A stretch of 58,014 nt of DNA from Nitrospirota bacterium (GCA_035873375.1 JAYWMQ010000012.1:1-58014), one strand, 5' to 3'; shown: positions 48,813 to 57,655, numbered from the stretch's first letter. Notes: a model not told the origin generated them from the sequence alone. A program made the numbers and translations.

Positions 48813-50510
48813 ATGAAGGATGTGCTTATAGTTAATCTTACCAGGATGGGAGACCTTGTTCAGACCACCCCTGTGATGACCGGTCTTAAGGACAGGTATC
48901 CGGGAATAAGGATAACCCTTCTTGTAAACTCTGCTTTTTTAGAAATATGCAGGTATGTACCACATGCAGATAGAGTTTTTATCCTTGATATCAATAAGGT
49001 TCTGCAAGGGTTAAAGAGGAGAGACCCGGTCGGCACGTTCCGCTATGTAGAGGATATTCTCTGTAAAATTAATGATATCCGGTACGACCTTGTCATAAAC
49101 TTCACCCATTCTCCTTCAAGCGCTGTTTTAACATCCCTTTTCAAGACAAAAGAAGTAAGAGGTCTGAGTATGGACAATGAGGGCTTTACTGTTAAAAGGC
49201 ACCCATGGATAAGGTATTTTTTTAATGTAATGCCGGGGAGAGATTACAACCCGTTTCATTTATGTGATATCTATTTGAAGGCAGGTGGTGTAACTCCAAA
49301 AGGGCAGGGCCTGCATCTTGATATTCCTCCTGATGCAGAGCAAAGGGCAGACAGTATCCTGACAGAGAGAGGAGTTAATAGAGGAGATATACTTGTAGGC
49401 CTCCAGCTTGGGGCAAGTGCAGAGGACAAGAGATGGCCTGTTGCCCGTTTTGCGGAGTTGGCAGACAGATTGGTTAAGGTTTTTGGTCTGAAAATCCTCC
49501 TTACCGGTTCTGTTAAAGAGGTGCATTACGGGAAGGAATTTGAGGCCGTTGCCGGGACAAAGCCGTTGAATTTGATCGGCAGGACGGACTTGGGGGACCT
49601 TGTTGCCTTATTAAAGAGATGTAATCTTTTTATAAGTAATGACACGGGCCCTTTGCATATAGCTACGGCTGTTGGAACCAGGACAATAAATATTTCCTTG
49701 GCATCCGTACACTTCAGGGAAACAGGTCCTTATGGTGAAGGTCATTACGTGGTGGGGGCTGAGTTGCCTTGCAGTCCATGCGGTTTTAACTCAAGCTGTA
49801 AGGATATGGTTTGCAAGAGGGTGATAAATGCAGCCAATGTCTTTGAACTTTCAAAAGAAGTGTTATTAGAAGGTGATTTGACCTCAATTGAAGATTCTGC
49901 TGCATGGGAGAATGTTCAGGTCTATAAATCATATTTTGAGAAAGACGGATTCATTGATTATATGCCTTTAATAAAGGGACGGCCATTAAGAAAGGCTTTG
50001 CTTTTTGCACATATATACAGACAAACATGGTTGAAAATACTGGATCGGGAATATTCATGCAATTCCGACAGTATCTGCCGGCATTTTGTGGATAAATTAT
50101 CTGACCGGTATGATATGAATTCAGTCAATATTTCTACTCTGATCGAAGACGAACTTAATGTCCTGAGAAGACTGAAGGAACTCTCGGATAGTGCCTTTTC
50201 AATTATATCAATCATGGATAGAGAGGCAAAAAAATCTTCACCGGACGTTGAGTTAATTAAAAAAATATGGAGGGGAGTTCCTCCCCTTGATCAGGAGATT
50301 GAAACCATCGGATATACCTGTCCGGCCCTGAAACCTTTAACCACTATCTTTAAATACGAGAAAGAGGAACTCGAGGAGGAAGACATTGCTGTTCTGTCCG
50401 AAGATGCCTGTAGAATCTATAATGACCTTAGTCTTCATACATCGATGCTGATTCAATTTCTCCAATCGCTGATCTCAAACTTTGCAAAGCAACACGTTTG
50501 CGTTAAATGA
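48813..50510 (+). CDS. GT9 (heptosyltransferase-like) glycosyltransferase with helical C-terminal extension
   Basis: Residues 1-345 of this 565-residue protein match glycosyltransferase family 9: VNLTRMGDLVQTTPVMTGLK at the N-terminus, GLQLGASAEDKRWPVARFAEL, FISNDTGPLHIATAVGT, and the cysteine-containing CSPCGFNSSCKDMVC segment common in GT9. GT9 enzymes transfer heptose in LPS core synthesis; here the location after flagellin and other transferases suggests heptose-like transfer to flagellin, but an LPS role is not excluded. The last 215 residues are helical and unassigned. Confidence 0.78.
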   Translation: MKDVLIVNLTRMGDLVQTTPVMTGLKDRYPGIRITLLVNSAFLEICRYVPHADRVFILDINKVLQGLKRRDPVGTFRYVEDILCKINDIRYDLVINFTHSPSSAVLTSLFKTKEVRGLSMDNEGFTVKRHPWIRYFFNVMPGRDYNPFHLCDIYLKAGGVTPKGQGLHLDIPPDAEQRADSILTERGVNRGDILVGLQLGASAEDKRWPVARFAELADRLVKVFGLKILLTGSVKEVHYGKEFEAVAGTKPLNLIGRTDLGDLVALLKRCNLFISNDTGPLHIATAVGTRTINISLASVHFRETGPYGEGHYVVGAELPCSPCGFNSSCKDMVCKRVINAANVFELSKEVLLEGDLTSIEDSAAWENVQVYKSYFEKDGFIDYMPLIKGRPLRKALLFAHIYRQTWLKILDREYSCNSDSICRHFVDKLSDRYDMNSVNISTLIEDELNVLRRLKELSDSAFSIISIMDREAKKSSPDVELIKKIWRGVPPLDQEIETIGYTCPALKPLTTIFKYEKEELEEEDIAVLSEDACRIYNDLSLHTSMLIQFLQSLISNFAKQHVCVK

Positions 50511-50600
50511 AGCAGTTGGGGTTTAGAATCAATGATATGGAATATGAATTATCAGAAAATACCTGAGGTATTCTTGACTCAGTATAAAAAGGAGAAGATA

Positions 50601-51032
50601 ATGGGAAGCGAAGATATGAAAAAAGATGTGGATCTGGTGAATGCAATACAGAAAGGTATTACAGAAGCCGATGAAATCGTTACTGAAATAGGGGACAGGC
50701 TGCTGGATTGTGTCAATCTTCTCAGGACCGAACAGTCCGACAGGGTTTTTACGGCACTTTCAGAAGGGATAAAGAACCTTAACCACTTAATGGACTTTAT
50801 CCGGGAAGTCAAGAAGGGTGTAGAGCATCTCAGGCTCAAAGGATATGACATATCGATGGAGCCGTTTGCGTGCTGGGATAATTCCCTTGATATCTTCAGG
50901 GAAATGCTCTCAGCTTTTGAGACCAGGGACTGGGTAACTCTATCAGACCTTATTCAATACGAACTGCCACCTCTTTTTGAGGAGGGCAAAATAGGTTTGT
51001 CTGAAATAAGGGAGAGATTACAGGAGATTTAA
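50601..51032 (+). CDS. Helical protein of unknown function at the end of the glycosylation cluster
   Basis: I place the start at ATG 50601, with AAAAGGAG 8 bases ahead, giving 143 residues; the open frame extends 23 codons further upstream. The product is acidic and almost wholly helical (LVNAIQKGITEADEIVTEIG, IKNLNHLMDFIREVKKGVEH), resembling no family I can name. The C-terminal helices of the GT9 protein just upstream contain similar stretches in looks (IMDREAKKSS region, ILIQFLQSLI), so the two may interact; that is a guess. Confidence 0.5.
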   Translation: MGSEDMKKDVDLVNAIQKGITEADEIVTEIGDRLLDCVNLLRTEQSDRVFTALSEGIKNLNHLMDFIREVKKGVEHLRLKGYDISMEPFACWDNSLDIFREMLSAFETRDWVTLSDLIQYELPPLFEEGKIGLSEIRERLQEI

Positions 51033-51050
51033 GCCCGCAGAATTTTTTTC

Positions 51051-51077
51051 TAAAGTTTTTTGAAAATTGTCCGATAT
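51051..51077 (+). promoter_or_regulatory. Sigma-28-type promoter, distal copy
   Basis: TAAAGTTT (51051-51058), an 11-base spacer, and TCCGATAT (51070-51077) match the FliA consensus with one mismatch in each end base of the -10. It lies 315 bases before the next gene on the plus strand; the space between contains a palindromic repeat and a second sigma-28 promoter. Confidence 0.7.
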
Positions 51078-51112
51078 ATATCTATCAGCCACGAATGAGA
51101 CGAAAAATATAA

Positions 51113-51230
51113 ATTGGGGTAATGGAGTACCTTTTTTTCTGGATTTGGGAGAATGGATTTTTTATATTTTTTACTGCTATATTTTTAAGTTACTTCTTCC
51201 CTCCCTCCTCCTTAACTCCATTACTCCAAT
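51113..51230. repeat. Inverted repeat between the two sigma-28 promoters
   Basis: ATTGGGGTAATGGAGT (51113-51128) and ACTCCATTACTCCAAT (51215-51230) are inverses with one mismatch, enclosing 86 bases of T-rich sequence. The element occupies the gap 51033-51391 together with the two promoters. A plus-strand frame at 51067-51294 spans it but has neither ribosome binding site nor domain, so I do not call it a gene. Confidence 0.65.
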
Positions 51231-51316
51231 ATTGTATTTGTCTTTTACGAACCATCTGTTGTGTAAATTAAAATGTCTTTCAACGCCTGCCTGATACTCC
51301 CGATATAAGGTTCTAT

Positions 51317-51343
51317 TAAAGTTCTCTGCAAAATGGCCGATAT
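51317..51343 (+). promoter_or_regulatory. Sigma-28-type promoter, proximal copy
   Basis: TAAAGTTC (51317-51324), an 11-base spacer, and GCCGATAT (51336-51343) match the FliA consensus with two mismatches. Transcription would start near 51350, 42 bases before the small gene at 51392. It is the likely main promoter of the response regulator, PilZ and motAB operon. Confidence 0.85.
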
Positions 51344-51391
51344 AAAGAATTAGGGAGAAGTTTTTTCAGTTGTGGACGCAGGGAGGTAAAG

Positions 51392-51616
51392 ATGACAATA
51401 TTGCCATCGCAGATTAACGATATGCTCAGGCTTTATTCAAAGTTTTCGAGTGCAGATGATTCTTTGCTTGATGAGACATCCCCTCCTGTAAATGAACCAG
51501 AAGATATTGTTGACATCTCCACAGAGGCAAAGAAGCGGGAGATTCAGGACCAGACAAAGATGGAGGTAATGAAAAAAATTAAGGAGACCGGCCTCGTTGG
51601 AAAAGAGAGAGTTTAA
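51392..51616 (+). CDS. Small sigma-28-controlled protein (74 aa), unknown
   Basis: The 74-residue product has a good start (GGGAGGTAAAG before ATG 51392). It is helical with an acidic central stretch and the motif DIVDISTEAKKREIQ, a VDIS-x-EA pattern often seen in small flagellar proteins such as FlgM-like anti-sigma factors, though the rest does not match FlgM convincingly. It is the first gene after the sigma-28 promoter and overlaps the following receiver gene by 20 bases. A FlgM-like role is possible but unproved. Confidence 0.6.
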   Translation: MTILPSQINDMLRLYSKFSSADDSLLDETSPPVNEPEDIVDISTEAKKREIQDQTKMEVMKKIKETGLVGKERV

Positions 51617-52199
51617 GATACTAATCATTGACGATGATGAAATAGCCAGGGATGTAGTTGTCAGCCTTCTTTCCAGAGAAGGCTTCTCGGTTCATTCAGC
51701 CTGCGACGGCATTGAGGGAATCAGGGCACTAAAGTTGGACCTTTATAGTCTTATAATAACCGACCTGAGGATGCCCGGTGCTGACGGTTTTGAGGTCTTG
51801 AAGGCTGCCTGCAACCTTAATCCAAAGGCGGCAGTAGTTATCCTGACGGCATATGGGACACTTGACAATGCGATTGAGGCTATAAAGTTTGGTGCATATG
51901 ACTACATTACGAAACCATTTAAACTCCAGGAGATAATTATTGTAGTGGAAAATGCCCTTAAGAGGGCTGAACTGATAGAAGAGAACGAGGAGCTCAGGCT
52001 TCATCTGCGTAATACTTACAGGGATATGGAGATGATAAATACTGTAAAAAGGCTTGCCGCTCCTGATGTAACAATGAATTTTCTGGAGAGACTTGCACGA
52101 CTCAGACAGATGGATATTATTAATGAAGGTGATGTTGAGATATTAAAGGAAAAACTGCTTTTAGGAGCTGTGAATGCCACGAGTTCTGATAGTAGATGA
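51597..52199 (+). CDS. Response regulator receiver with helical C-terminal tail
   Basis: The 200-residue product, starting at TTG 51597 with AAGGAG about 10 bases ahead, has a receiver (about 5-125: ILIIDDDEIARDVVV, acceptor Asp in LIITDLRMPG, Lys in YITKPF) and a predicted helical tail that may form a coiled coil (RAELIEENEELRLHLRNTYR). No output enzyme or DNA-binding domain is present. It overlaps the next gene by 26 bases, so the two regulators are translated together. It could be part of a relay for motility. Confidence 0.85.
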   Translation: MEKREFKILIIDDDEIARDVVVSLLSREGFSVHSACDGIEGIRALKLDLYSLIITDLRMPGADGFEVLKAACNLNPKAAVVILTAYGTLDNAIEAIKFGAYDYITKPFKLQEIIIVVENALKRAELIEENEELRLHLRNTYRDMEMINTVKRLAAPDVTMNFLERLARLRQMDIINEGDVEILKEKLLLGAVNATSSDSR

Positions 52200-53646
52200 T
52201 GACCAGTCGATAAGGAGCGTCCTTTCAGATATGGTAAAGGCTGCTGGTCCCTACCAGACGGATATTGCCATGGATGGCCTGGAGGGAATTGAGAAGGTAA
52301 GGCATGATGAGTACGATATAATCTTTACAGATATTAAAATGCCCCGGATGGGAGGCCTTGAATTCATGCAGGAAGTAAGGAAGCAAAATCCAATGATACC
52401 CGTTGTAGTAATTACTGCTTATTCCTATCTTGAAACGGCAATATCGGCTATGAAGCAGGGGGCAGCTGACTTTATTACCAAACCGTTTACTTTTGATGAT
52501 ATAAGGCATATTCTAAGCAAGGTGATCCGCGAGAGAGAACTGATTAAGAGTTTTGCCGGTAATGGTAATAAGGATGCAGTAGTTGAAACACTTAATTCAG
52601 AACTTTACAAGAGACTCCAGGAGATAAATACGCTTTTTACCCTCAGTATAGAGCTTGATGAGATAAAGGAAAATTCGAGCATATTTAACAGAATCGTTTC
52701 CATGATTGCGAGGCTGCTGAAAGCAAAGAGGGTTGCTCTCGGACTGCTTGAAGATGGAAGTATCGAAAGCCGTTATACGATAGGTATAGCACATATAGAG
52801 AAGCTTCTCTTGAAGGGGTCAATATATGAGGATGCCATCAGGAACAAGACACATATTGTCCTTGAGGTTGGCCAGAAAAATCCTTTCAGTGGATATCCGC
52901 TTGACTCGGAGTTTCTTATCATTCCCCTTATACTTAACAATGAAGTGTTGGGATTCCTGAGTATAACTGATAAGACCGATGGTTATAAATTTGCCGATGA
53001 AGAAATTAATCTCGCTCTAACTCTTACACACAAGGCATGCCTCAGGCTTGAGAACAATGCACTTTATGAAATAACATACAATAATCTTATCAATACATTG
53101 AAGACCCTTATCTTGACGGTAGAGGCCAGGGATTCCTATACAAAACAGCATTCCGAAAGGGTAACGAAGCTGTCTCTTGAGATTGCAGATGAGATAGACT
53201 GTACTCAGGCGGAAAGGGATGCAATAAAATTTGCGGGCTATTTACATGACATTGGAAAGATTGGGGTCAGAGATATCGTCCTGTTAAAACCAGGAGGACT
53301 GACAGATGAAGAGTTTGAAGAGATAAAGAAACACCCTGTAATAGGTGATAATATTGTATCCCCACTCGGTTCCTTTCCTCTCGAGAGACTGTTGATAAGG
53401 CACCATCATGAGCGATTTGATGGTCATGGTTATCCTGACGGCCTTCAGGGAGAGGAGATTCCCCTCATTGCGAGAATTTTATCAGTTGCCGACACCTATG
53501 ATTCCATGACTACAACGAGGCCTTACAGAAAAGGGGTGGATCACAAGACAGCGATAGGTGAAATAAAGAGCTGTTCCAGCTCCCAGTTTGACCCCGTAGT
53601 AGTAAAGGCCTTTATGTCAACATCTACAGGACGGGGAGGCAGCTAA
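52174..53646 (+). CDS. Response regulator with GAF and HD-GYP domains (c-di-GMP phosphodiesterase)
   Basis: The 490-residue protein has a receiver (1-120, VLIVDDDQSIRSVL, acceptor in IIFTDIKMPR, Lys in FITKPF), a GAF-like domain (about 150-300), and an HD-GYP domain (about 308-480) with HSERVTKLS, YLHDIGKIGV, IRHHHERFDGHGYPDGL and VADTYDSMTTTRPYR. The metal-binding His/Asp residues and the GYP motif are intact, so it should degrade c-di-GMP. It is followed immediately by a PilZ c-di-GMP receptor and motAB, so it likely links signal input to motor control. Confidence 0.92.
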   Translation: MPRVLIVDDDQSIRSVLSDMVKAAGPYQTDIAMDGLEGIEKVRHDEYDIIFTDIKMPRMGGLEFMQEVRKQNPMIPVVVITAYSYLETAISAMKQGAADFITKPFTFDDIRHILSKVIRERELIKSFAGNGNKDAVVETLNSELYKRLQEINTLFTLSIELDEIKENSSIFNRIVSMIARLLKAKRVALGLLEDGSIESRYTIGIAHIEKLLLKGSIYEDAIRNKTHIVLEVGQKNPFSGYPLDSEFLIIPLILNNEVLGFLSITDKTDGYKFADEEINLALTLTHKACLRLENNALYEITYNNLINTLKTLILTVEARDSYTKQHSERVTKLSLEIADEIDCTQAERDAIKFAGYLHDIGKIGVRDIVLLKPGGLTDEEFEEIKKHPVIGDNIVSPLGSFPLERLLIRHHHERFDGHGYPDGLQGEEIPLIARILSVADTYDSMTTTRPYRKGVDHKTAIGEIKSCSSSQFDPVVVKAFMSTSTGRGGS

Positions 53647-54410
53647 TGAGTATTGAGCCTGGCAGGGATGTTCATATCAGGACAAGGGATGGTATCAATT
53701 GTTTTAATGCCAGGGTTACAGAGGGAAATGGAGTAAACTACCGTCTTTGCTCTGATTGCGAGGTAAGTGGCTTGAAAGGGCAGAAAGTCTTGATATGTCA
53801 GGGTAATACCGAAACAATGGCCATAGTGAAGGATGTAAAGGGGAACGAGCTTTTCCTTGAAGTTCCAGATGATCTTTATGAGGAGGAGAGGAGGTCTTTT
53901 TTTAGGGTCGATGATGCATTTCCCGTAAAGATAAAAAGGGTTGGTAATTTATCCGTGCGTTCATCAGGATTTCTTTTTCCGCCTTCAGATAAGAAAGTAG
54001 ATGAAATCGGGACAGGATTGCAGGATAGCGGTCTTGTCCCGCTCTTGCAGGAGATTAACAATAAACTCGACTTTCTGTTAAATACCCTTGTGCTTAAAGA
54101 GGCGGGGGCGTTGAACGAGGAGGCCAGTGCTGTAAATATCTCTGCATCAGGGATAAGATTTGAGATTGATGAGGAGTTTGAGCTCGGAGATGTTGTGGAA
54201 CTCAAAATGCTCCTCCCTTCTTATCCACCAATGGCAGTCCAGGCTTTTGGTGAGGTTACAAGAGTGAAAGTGCTTGAAAGGGAGGGAAGAAAGGCATATG
54301 ATACTGCAATCGAGTTTGCAGAAATGACAGATGAGGTCAGGGAAGAGATAATCCGGTACACCCTGAGAAGACAGAGAGAGATTATCAGGAAACAAAGGAA
54401 AGACGGATAA
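53646..54410 (+). CDS. PilZ-domain c-di-GMP receptor (YcgR-like)
   Basis: The 254-residue protein has a YcgR-N-like barrel (about 1-78) and a PilZ domain. The c-di-GMP binding motifs are RRSFFRV (RxxxR, about 80-84) and NISASGIRFEID (NxSxxG type, about 160-171). The space between them is about 75 residues, far longer than usual, because of a basic/helical insert with LLQEINNKLDFLLNTL. It lies between the HD-GYP regulator and motA with 1-base and 3-base spacings, which fits a brake on the motor controlled by c-di-GMP. Confidence 0.86.
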   Translation: MSIEPGRDVHIRTRDGINCFNARVTEGNGVNYRLCSDCEVSGLKGQKVLICQGNTETMAIVKDVKGNELFLEVPDDLYEEERRSFFRVDDAFPVKIKRVGNLSVRSSGFLFPPSDKKVDEIGTGLQDSGLVPLLQEINNKLDFLLNTLVLKEAGALNEEASAVNISASGIRFEIDEEFELGDVVELKMLLPSYPPMAVQAFGEVTRVKVLEREGRKAYDTAIEFAEMTDEVREEIIRYTLRRQREIIRKQRKDG

Positions 54411-54413
54411 TGT

Positions 54414-55160
54414 ATGGAGAAAGCAAGTTTAATAGGGATTGCACTTGGTGTCTCAGCGCTTGTGGGAGGTACTCTGCTGGAGGGCGGGAATATAACATTT
54501 ATTCTACAGCCGGCAGCAGCACTCATAGTTTTTGGCGGTACACTTGGGGCAACTCTGCTGAGTTTTACACTTCGGGATGTTCTGTTTGCACTTGGATCAC
54601 TTAAAGAAGTTTTTTTCAAAAATGAAGACCCCGCTTACGATGCCTGTATAAATCAGATCATATCACTTGCACACCTGTCAAGAAAAAAGGGACTTGTTGC
54701 GATCGAACCCCATCTTATGGATATAAATGACCCTTTTTTCCGAAAAACAATTTCCCTTGCAATTGATGGAATCAGTCCAAGACTACTGCGTGAAACCCTG
54801 GAGGAAGAGAATTTAACCTTTGAGGATTTCAGGCTGAGGCAATCAAGGGTCTTTGAGACTGCAGGTGGTTTTGCCCCGACAATAGGGATTATAGGTGCGG
54901 TAATCGGTCTGATTCACGTGATGCAGAACCTCGCTGAGCCTGCAAAATTGGGACAGGGGATTGCTGTTGCCTTTGTTGCAACCGTGTATGGTGTGGGGGT
55001 GGCTAATCTCCTGCTTTTACCCATATCAAAAAAACTGAAAAACAGCCTGATGAGGGAGATTAAATTCAGGACCATGATAGTGGAAGCGGTTATCGGCATC
55101 CAGTCAGGTATTAATCCGCATTATCTCAGGGAGAAACTACTTGCCTTTGTTGAGAAGTGA
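54414..55160 (+). CDS. motA: Flagellar stator protein MotA
   Basis: MotA is the proton- or sodium-driven stator subunit. The 248-residue protein has four membrane segments: GIALGVSALVGGTLLEGG and IVFGGTLGATLLSFT at the N-terminus, and AGGFAPTIGIIGAVIGLI and VAFVATVYGVGVANLLLLP in the second half, separated by the cytoplasmic rotor-contact loop. Motifs and length are normal. Start and stop are within a few bases of its neighbours. Confidence 0.93.
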   Translation: MEKASLIGIALGVSALVGGTLLEGGNITFILQPAAALIVFGGTLGATLLSFTLRDVLFALGSLKEVFFKNEDPAYDACINQIISLAHLSRKKGLVAIEPHLMDINDPFFRKTISLAIDGISPRLLRETLEEENLTFEDFRLRQSRVFETAGGFAPTIGIIGAVIGLIHVMQNLAEPAKLGQGIAVAFVATVYGVGVANLLLLPISKKLKNSLMREIKFRTMIVEAVIGIQSGINPHYLREKLLAFVEK

Positions 55161-55177
55161 AGAGAGGAGGGCCTGTT

Positions 55178-55861
55178 ATGAGAAGAAAAAGGATTGAGGA
55201 TAATGACAGTCCGGACAGATGGGTTGTATCATATGCTGATTTTATAACCCTCCTTTTTGCCCTGTTTACCACCCTTTATGCTATAAGTGTTGTAGATACG
55301 CAGAAGCTTGGCAAATTCGTAAATTCTCTGAATTCTGCTTTGGGAACAGAAACCTTGGGTCAGAGCGGTACCGTAATTCCCGAGTTGGGCAAGCCTTCGC
55401 AGATTTCCGAAAGGATTGAGTATGAGCTGAGGGGGGTTGTTGGTTCTTTCAGCAGGGACCTGAATGTCCGGAGGGATGAAAGGGGTGTAATTGTCTCCCT
55501 TGGTGAGGGCTCCATTTTCGCCCCTGGTTCTGTAGAGATAAAAGAGTCGTCACTAAAAGTGCTGGCAGAATTGTCTTTAATTCTCAAAGGGATATCAAAC
55601 AAGGTGTTAATAGAAGGACATACGGATAATCTGCCGGTCAGAACTTCCCGTTACAGGTCAAACTGGGAAATCTCAACCATGCGTGCTGTTTCGGTATTGA
55701 GACTCTTTATAGAAAAATTTGGTCTGCCCCCCGAGAGATTCATTGTTGCCGGTTATGGCAAATATAAGCCACTCAGGGAAAATACCACTCCTGAGGGCAG
55801 GGCAAAAAACAGACGTGTTGATATAGTAATTCTGACAGATCGGGAAGCAAAGATGTTATAA
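55178..55861 (+). CDS. motB: Flagellar stator protein MotB
   Basis: MotB anchors the stator to peptidoglycan. From ATG 55178, with GGAGG 7 bases ahead (the frame runs upstream to 55157), it has 227 residues: a membrane segment with the ion-conducting Asp in VVSYADFITLLFALFTTLYA, a linker, and an OmpA-type domain with VLIEGHTDNLPV and NWEISTMRAVSVLR. Complete and normal. It ends the motor operon. Confidence 0.93.
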   Translation: MRRKRIEDNDSPDRWVVSYADFITLLFALFTTLYAISVVDTQKLGKFVNSLNSALGTETLGQSGTVIPELGKPSQISERIEYELRGVVGSFSRDLNVRRDERGVIVSLGEGSIFAPGSVEIKESSLKVLAELSLILKGISNKVLIEGHTDNLPVRTSRYRSNWEISTMRAVSVLRLFIEKFGLPPERFIVAGYGKYKPLRENTTPEGRAKNRRVDIVILTDREAKML

Positions 55862-56090
55862 TAAGATAAAATCAAAACTCTTCAGAAAATTGTGTGGGGA
55901 ATAACTAAAGCAGAATAACCCTCCCCTAAAGCATTCGGGGTATCCTTTCCGGGAGAAAAATTCCCGACTTTCACCCTTCGTAATACTACGGAGAACAGGA
56001 GCGGGAATGAAACAACATGAGCAATAATTTGTGACGCTGTGTATAGAGAAATTCAGATTTGACAATAAAATCCAAAAAATATAGAGGCAG

Positions 56091-57623
56091 ATGATGGAGT
56101 TCAACGAAAGGCTTTTACTGATAAATTCTCTTATTAAAGAGATAAACCGGGACCTCAGTGTTGACCATGCCATCAATATCCTGGTTAAGGGGGGGATGAA
56201 GCTTCTTTCCGTAGATGCCGGAGTTTTTGCACTTATTGACGGTGATAAGCTTAGATGCATGAGTCAGAGCAATATTGAATTTGATGGAGAAATGTTATGC
56301 TCCGATTTTGGTCTTCAGGTTGAAAAGACAACAGTTATAAGAGACATTAAAAAACATCCTGACCTGTGTGAAAAGTTACAGCGATATGAAGTGAAGAGCC
56401 TCATCTGTACGCCGGTGAATATTATGACTGACAAAAAGGGGGTGCTCTTCCTCGCCTCCTTTACAGAGAGAGAGTTTGCAGAGCCTGATATAAACTCCCT
56501 CGAGATTTTTCTGGATGCCGGCGTATCTACCATAAAAAACAGCTTTCTTTTCGACCTGATCTCAAAGAGTCAGAAACTCTGGCAGGAGACTTTTGATGCA
56601 ATCTCTGATTATGTCTTTGTTGTAGACGATGATTTCAGGATAATAAAGTGTAACATTGCCTTTGCAGAGAGCTGTGGTCTGCATCCGCGAAAGATTATCG
56701 GCAGGAGCTGTTTTGATTTACAGGCCAAGCTTTCTCCCAAATTCTGCATAGAGGCTCTGTACAAAAACAGAAAGGCCTACACTGAGGAGATTACCTGTGA
56801 TGGCAAGGTTTTCCTTGTCAGTGGTTTTCATGTAACACTACCTGATGGAAAGAATGCAACTGTTCATATCCTTAAAGACATAACAGAGATGCGGAGATTG
56901 AAAGAGCAACTTTACCATGCAGATAAACTTACATCCCTTGGGCTTCTGGTTTCAGGCGTGGCTCATGAGTTGAATAATCCCCTTACAGGTATACTTGGCT
57001 ATTCTGAACTTTTAACTATGAAGACAGAAGATGAGGGGTTAAAGAAAGAGCTCGGCAAGATATACTCTGCTGCAGAGCGGTGTAAGAAGATAGTGGAGAA
57101 TTTACTTACATTTTCAAGGCAGAGTCCCCCTGAGAGGTCATATATCCGGATGGATGAACTCATTGACAGTGCAATTGAGCTCAGGTCTTACTGGCTTCGG
57201 TCAAATGGTTTCCAGATTGTAAGGGATTATCATGATCTGCCGATTGTGTCCATTGATCCACAACAGATACAGCAGGTAATAATGAATATTCTTGTAAATG
57301 CAGAGTATGCTGTGCTTAACTCCGGCAAGGAGGAAAAGCTTATCTCTTTGCATACTCATTACGACAGGGACAGAGGGATGATTGTAATAAAAATATCCGA
57401 CAATGGCATGGGGATATCAGAGGATACACTCATGAGGATATTTGATCCCTTTTTTACCACAAAGCCGGTAAATAAGGGATCAGGTCTGGGGCTTTCAATA
57501 TCTCACGGTATAGTGAAAGAGCATAATGGGAATATATGGGCTGAAGGGACGTTAGGTGAAGGGGCGACCTTTATTATCGAGCTTCCGGCTGGAAAAGAAG
57601 GCTTTTCTGCAGTTCTTGACTAA
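56091..57623 (+). CDS. Cytoplasmic sensor histidine kinase (GAF-PAS-HisKA-HATPase)
   Basis: The 510-residue soluble protein has a GAF-like domain (about 15-155), a PAS domain (about 165-270), a HisKA helix with phospho-acceptor His292 in VSGVAHELNNPLTGILGY, and an ATPase domain with NILVNAEYAVL and GSGLGLSISHGIVKEHNGNI. It has no membrane segments or receiver. The receiver proteins encoded a few genes upstream are possible partners. A TTGACA/TATAGA pair with short 15-base spacing lies directly before the start, a weak promoter candidate. Confidence 0.9.
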   Translation: MMEFNERLLLINSLIKEINRDLSVDHAINILVKGGMKLLSVDAGVFALIDGDKLRCMSQSNIEFDGEMLCSDFGLQVEKTTVIRDIKKHPDLCEKLQRYEVKSLICTPVNIMTDKKGVLFLASFTEREFAEPDINSLEIFLDAGVSTIKNSFLFDLISKSQKLWQETFDAISDYVFVVDDDFRIIKCNIAFAESCGLHPRKIIGRSCFDLQAKLSPKFCIEALYKNRKAYTEEITCDGKVFLVSGFHVTLPDGKNATVHILKDITEMRRLKEQLYHADKLTSLGLLVSGVAHELNNPLTGILGYSELLTMKTEDEGLKKELGKIYSAAERCKKIVENLLTFSRQSPPERSYIRMDELIDSAIELRSYWLRSNGFQIVRDYHDLPIVSIDPQQIQQVIMNILVNAEYAVLNSGKEEKLISLHTHYDRDRGMIVIKISDNGMGISEDTLMRIFDPFFTTKPVNKGSGLGLSISHGIVKEHNGNIWAEGTLGEGATFIIELPAGKEGFSAVLD

Positions 57624-57655
57624 TTCCATCCATATTCAGGATTCCGTCATCTGTC

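Noticed and set aside
51067-51294. Plus-strand frame of 75 codons between the sigma-28 promoters
   Set aside because: It starts inside the -10 element of the distal promoter and runs through the palindromic repeat; composition looks non-coding.
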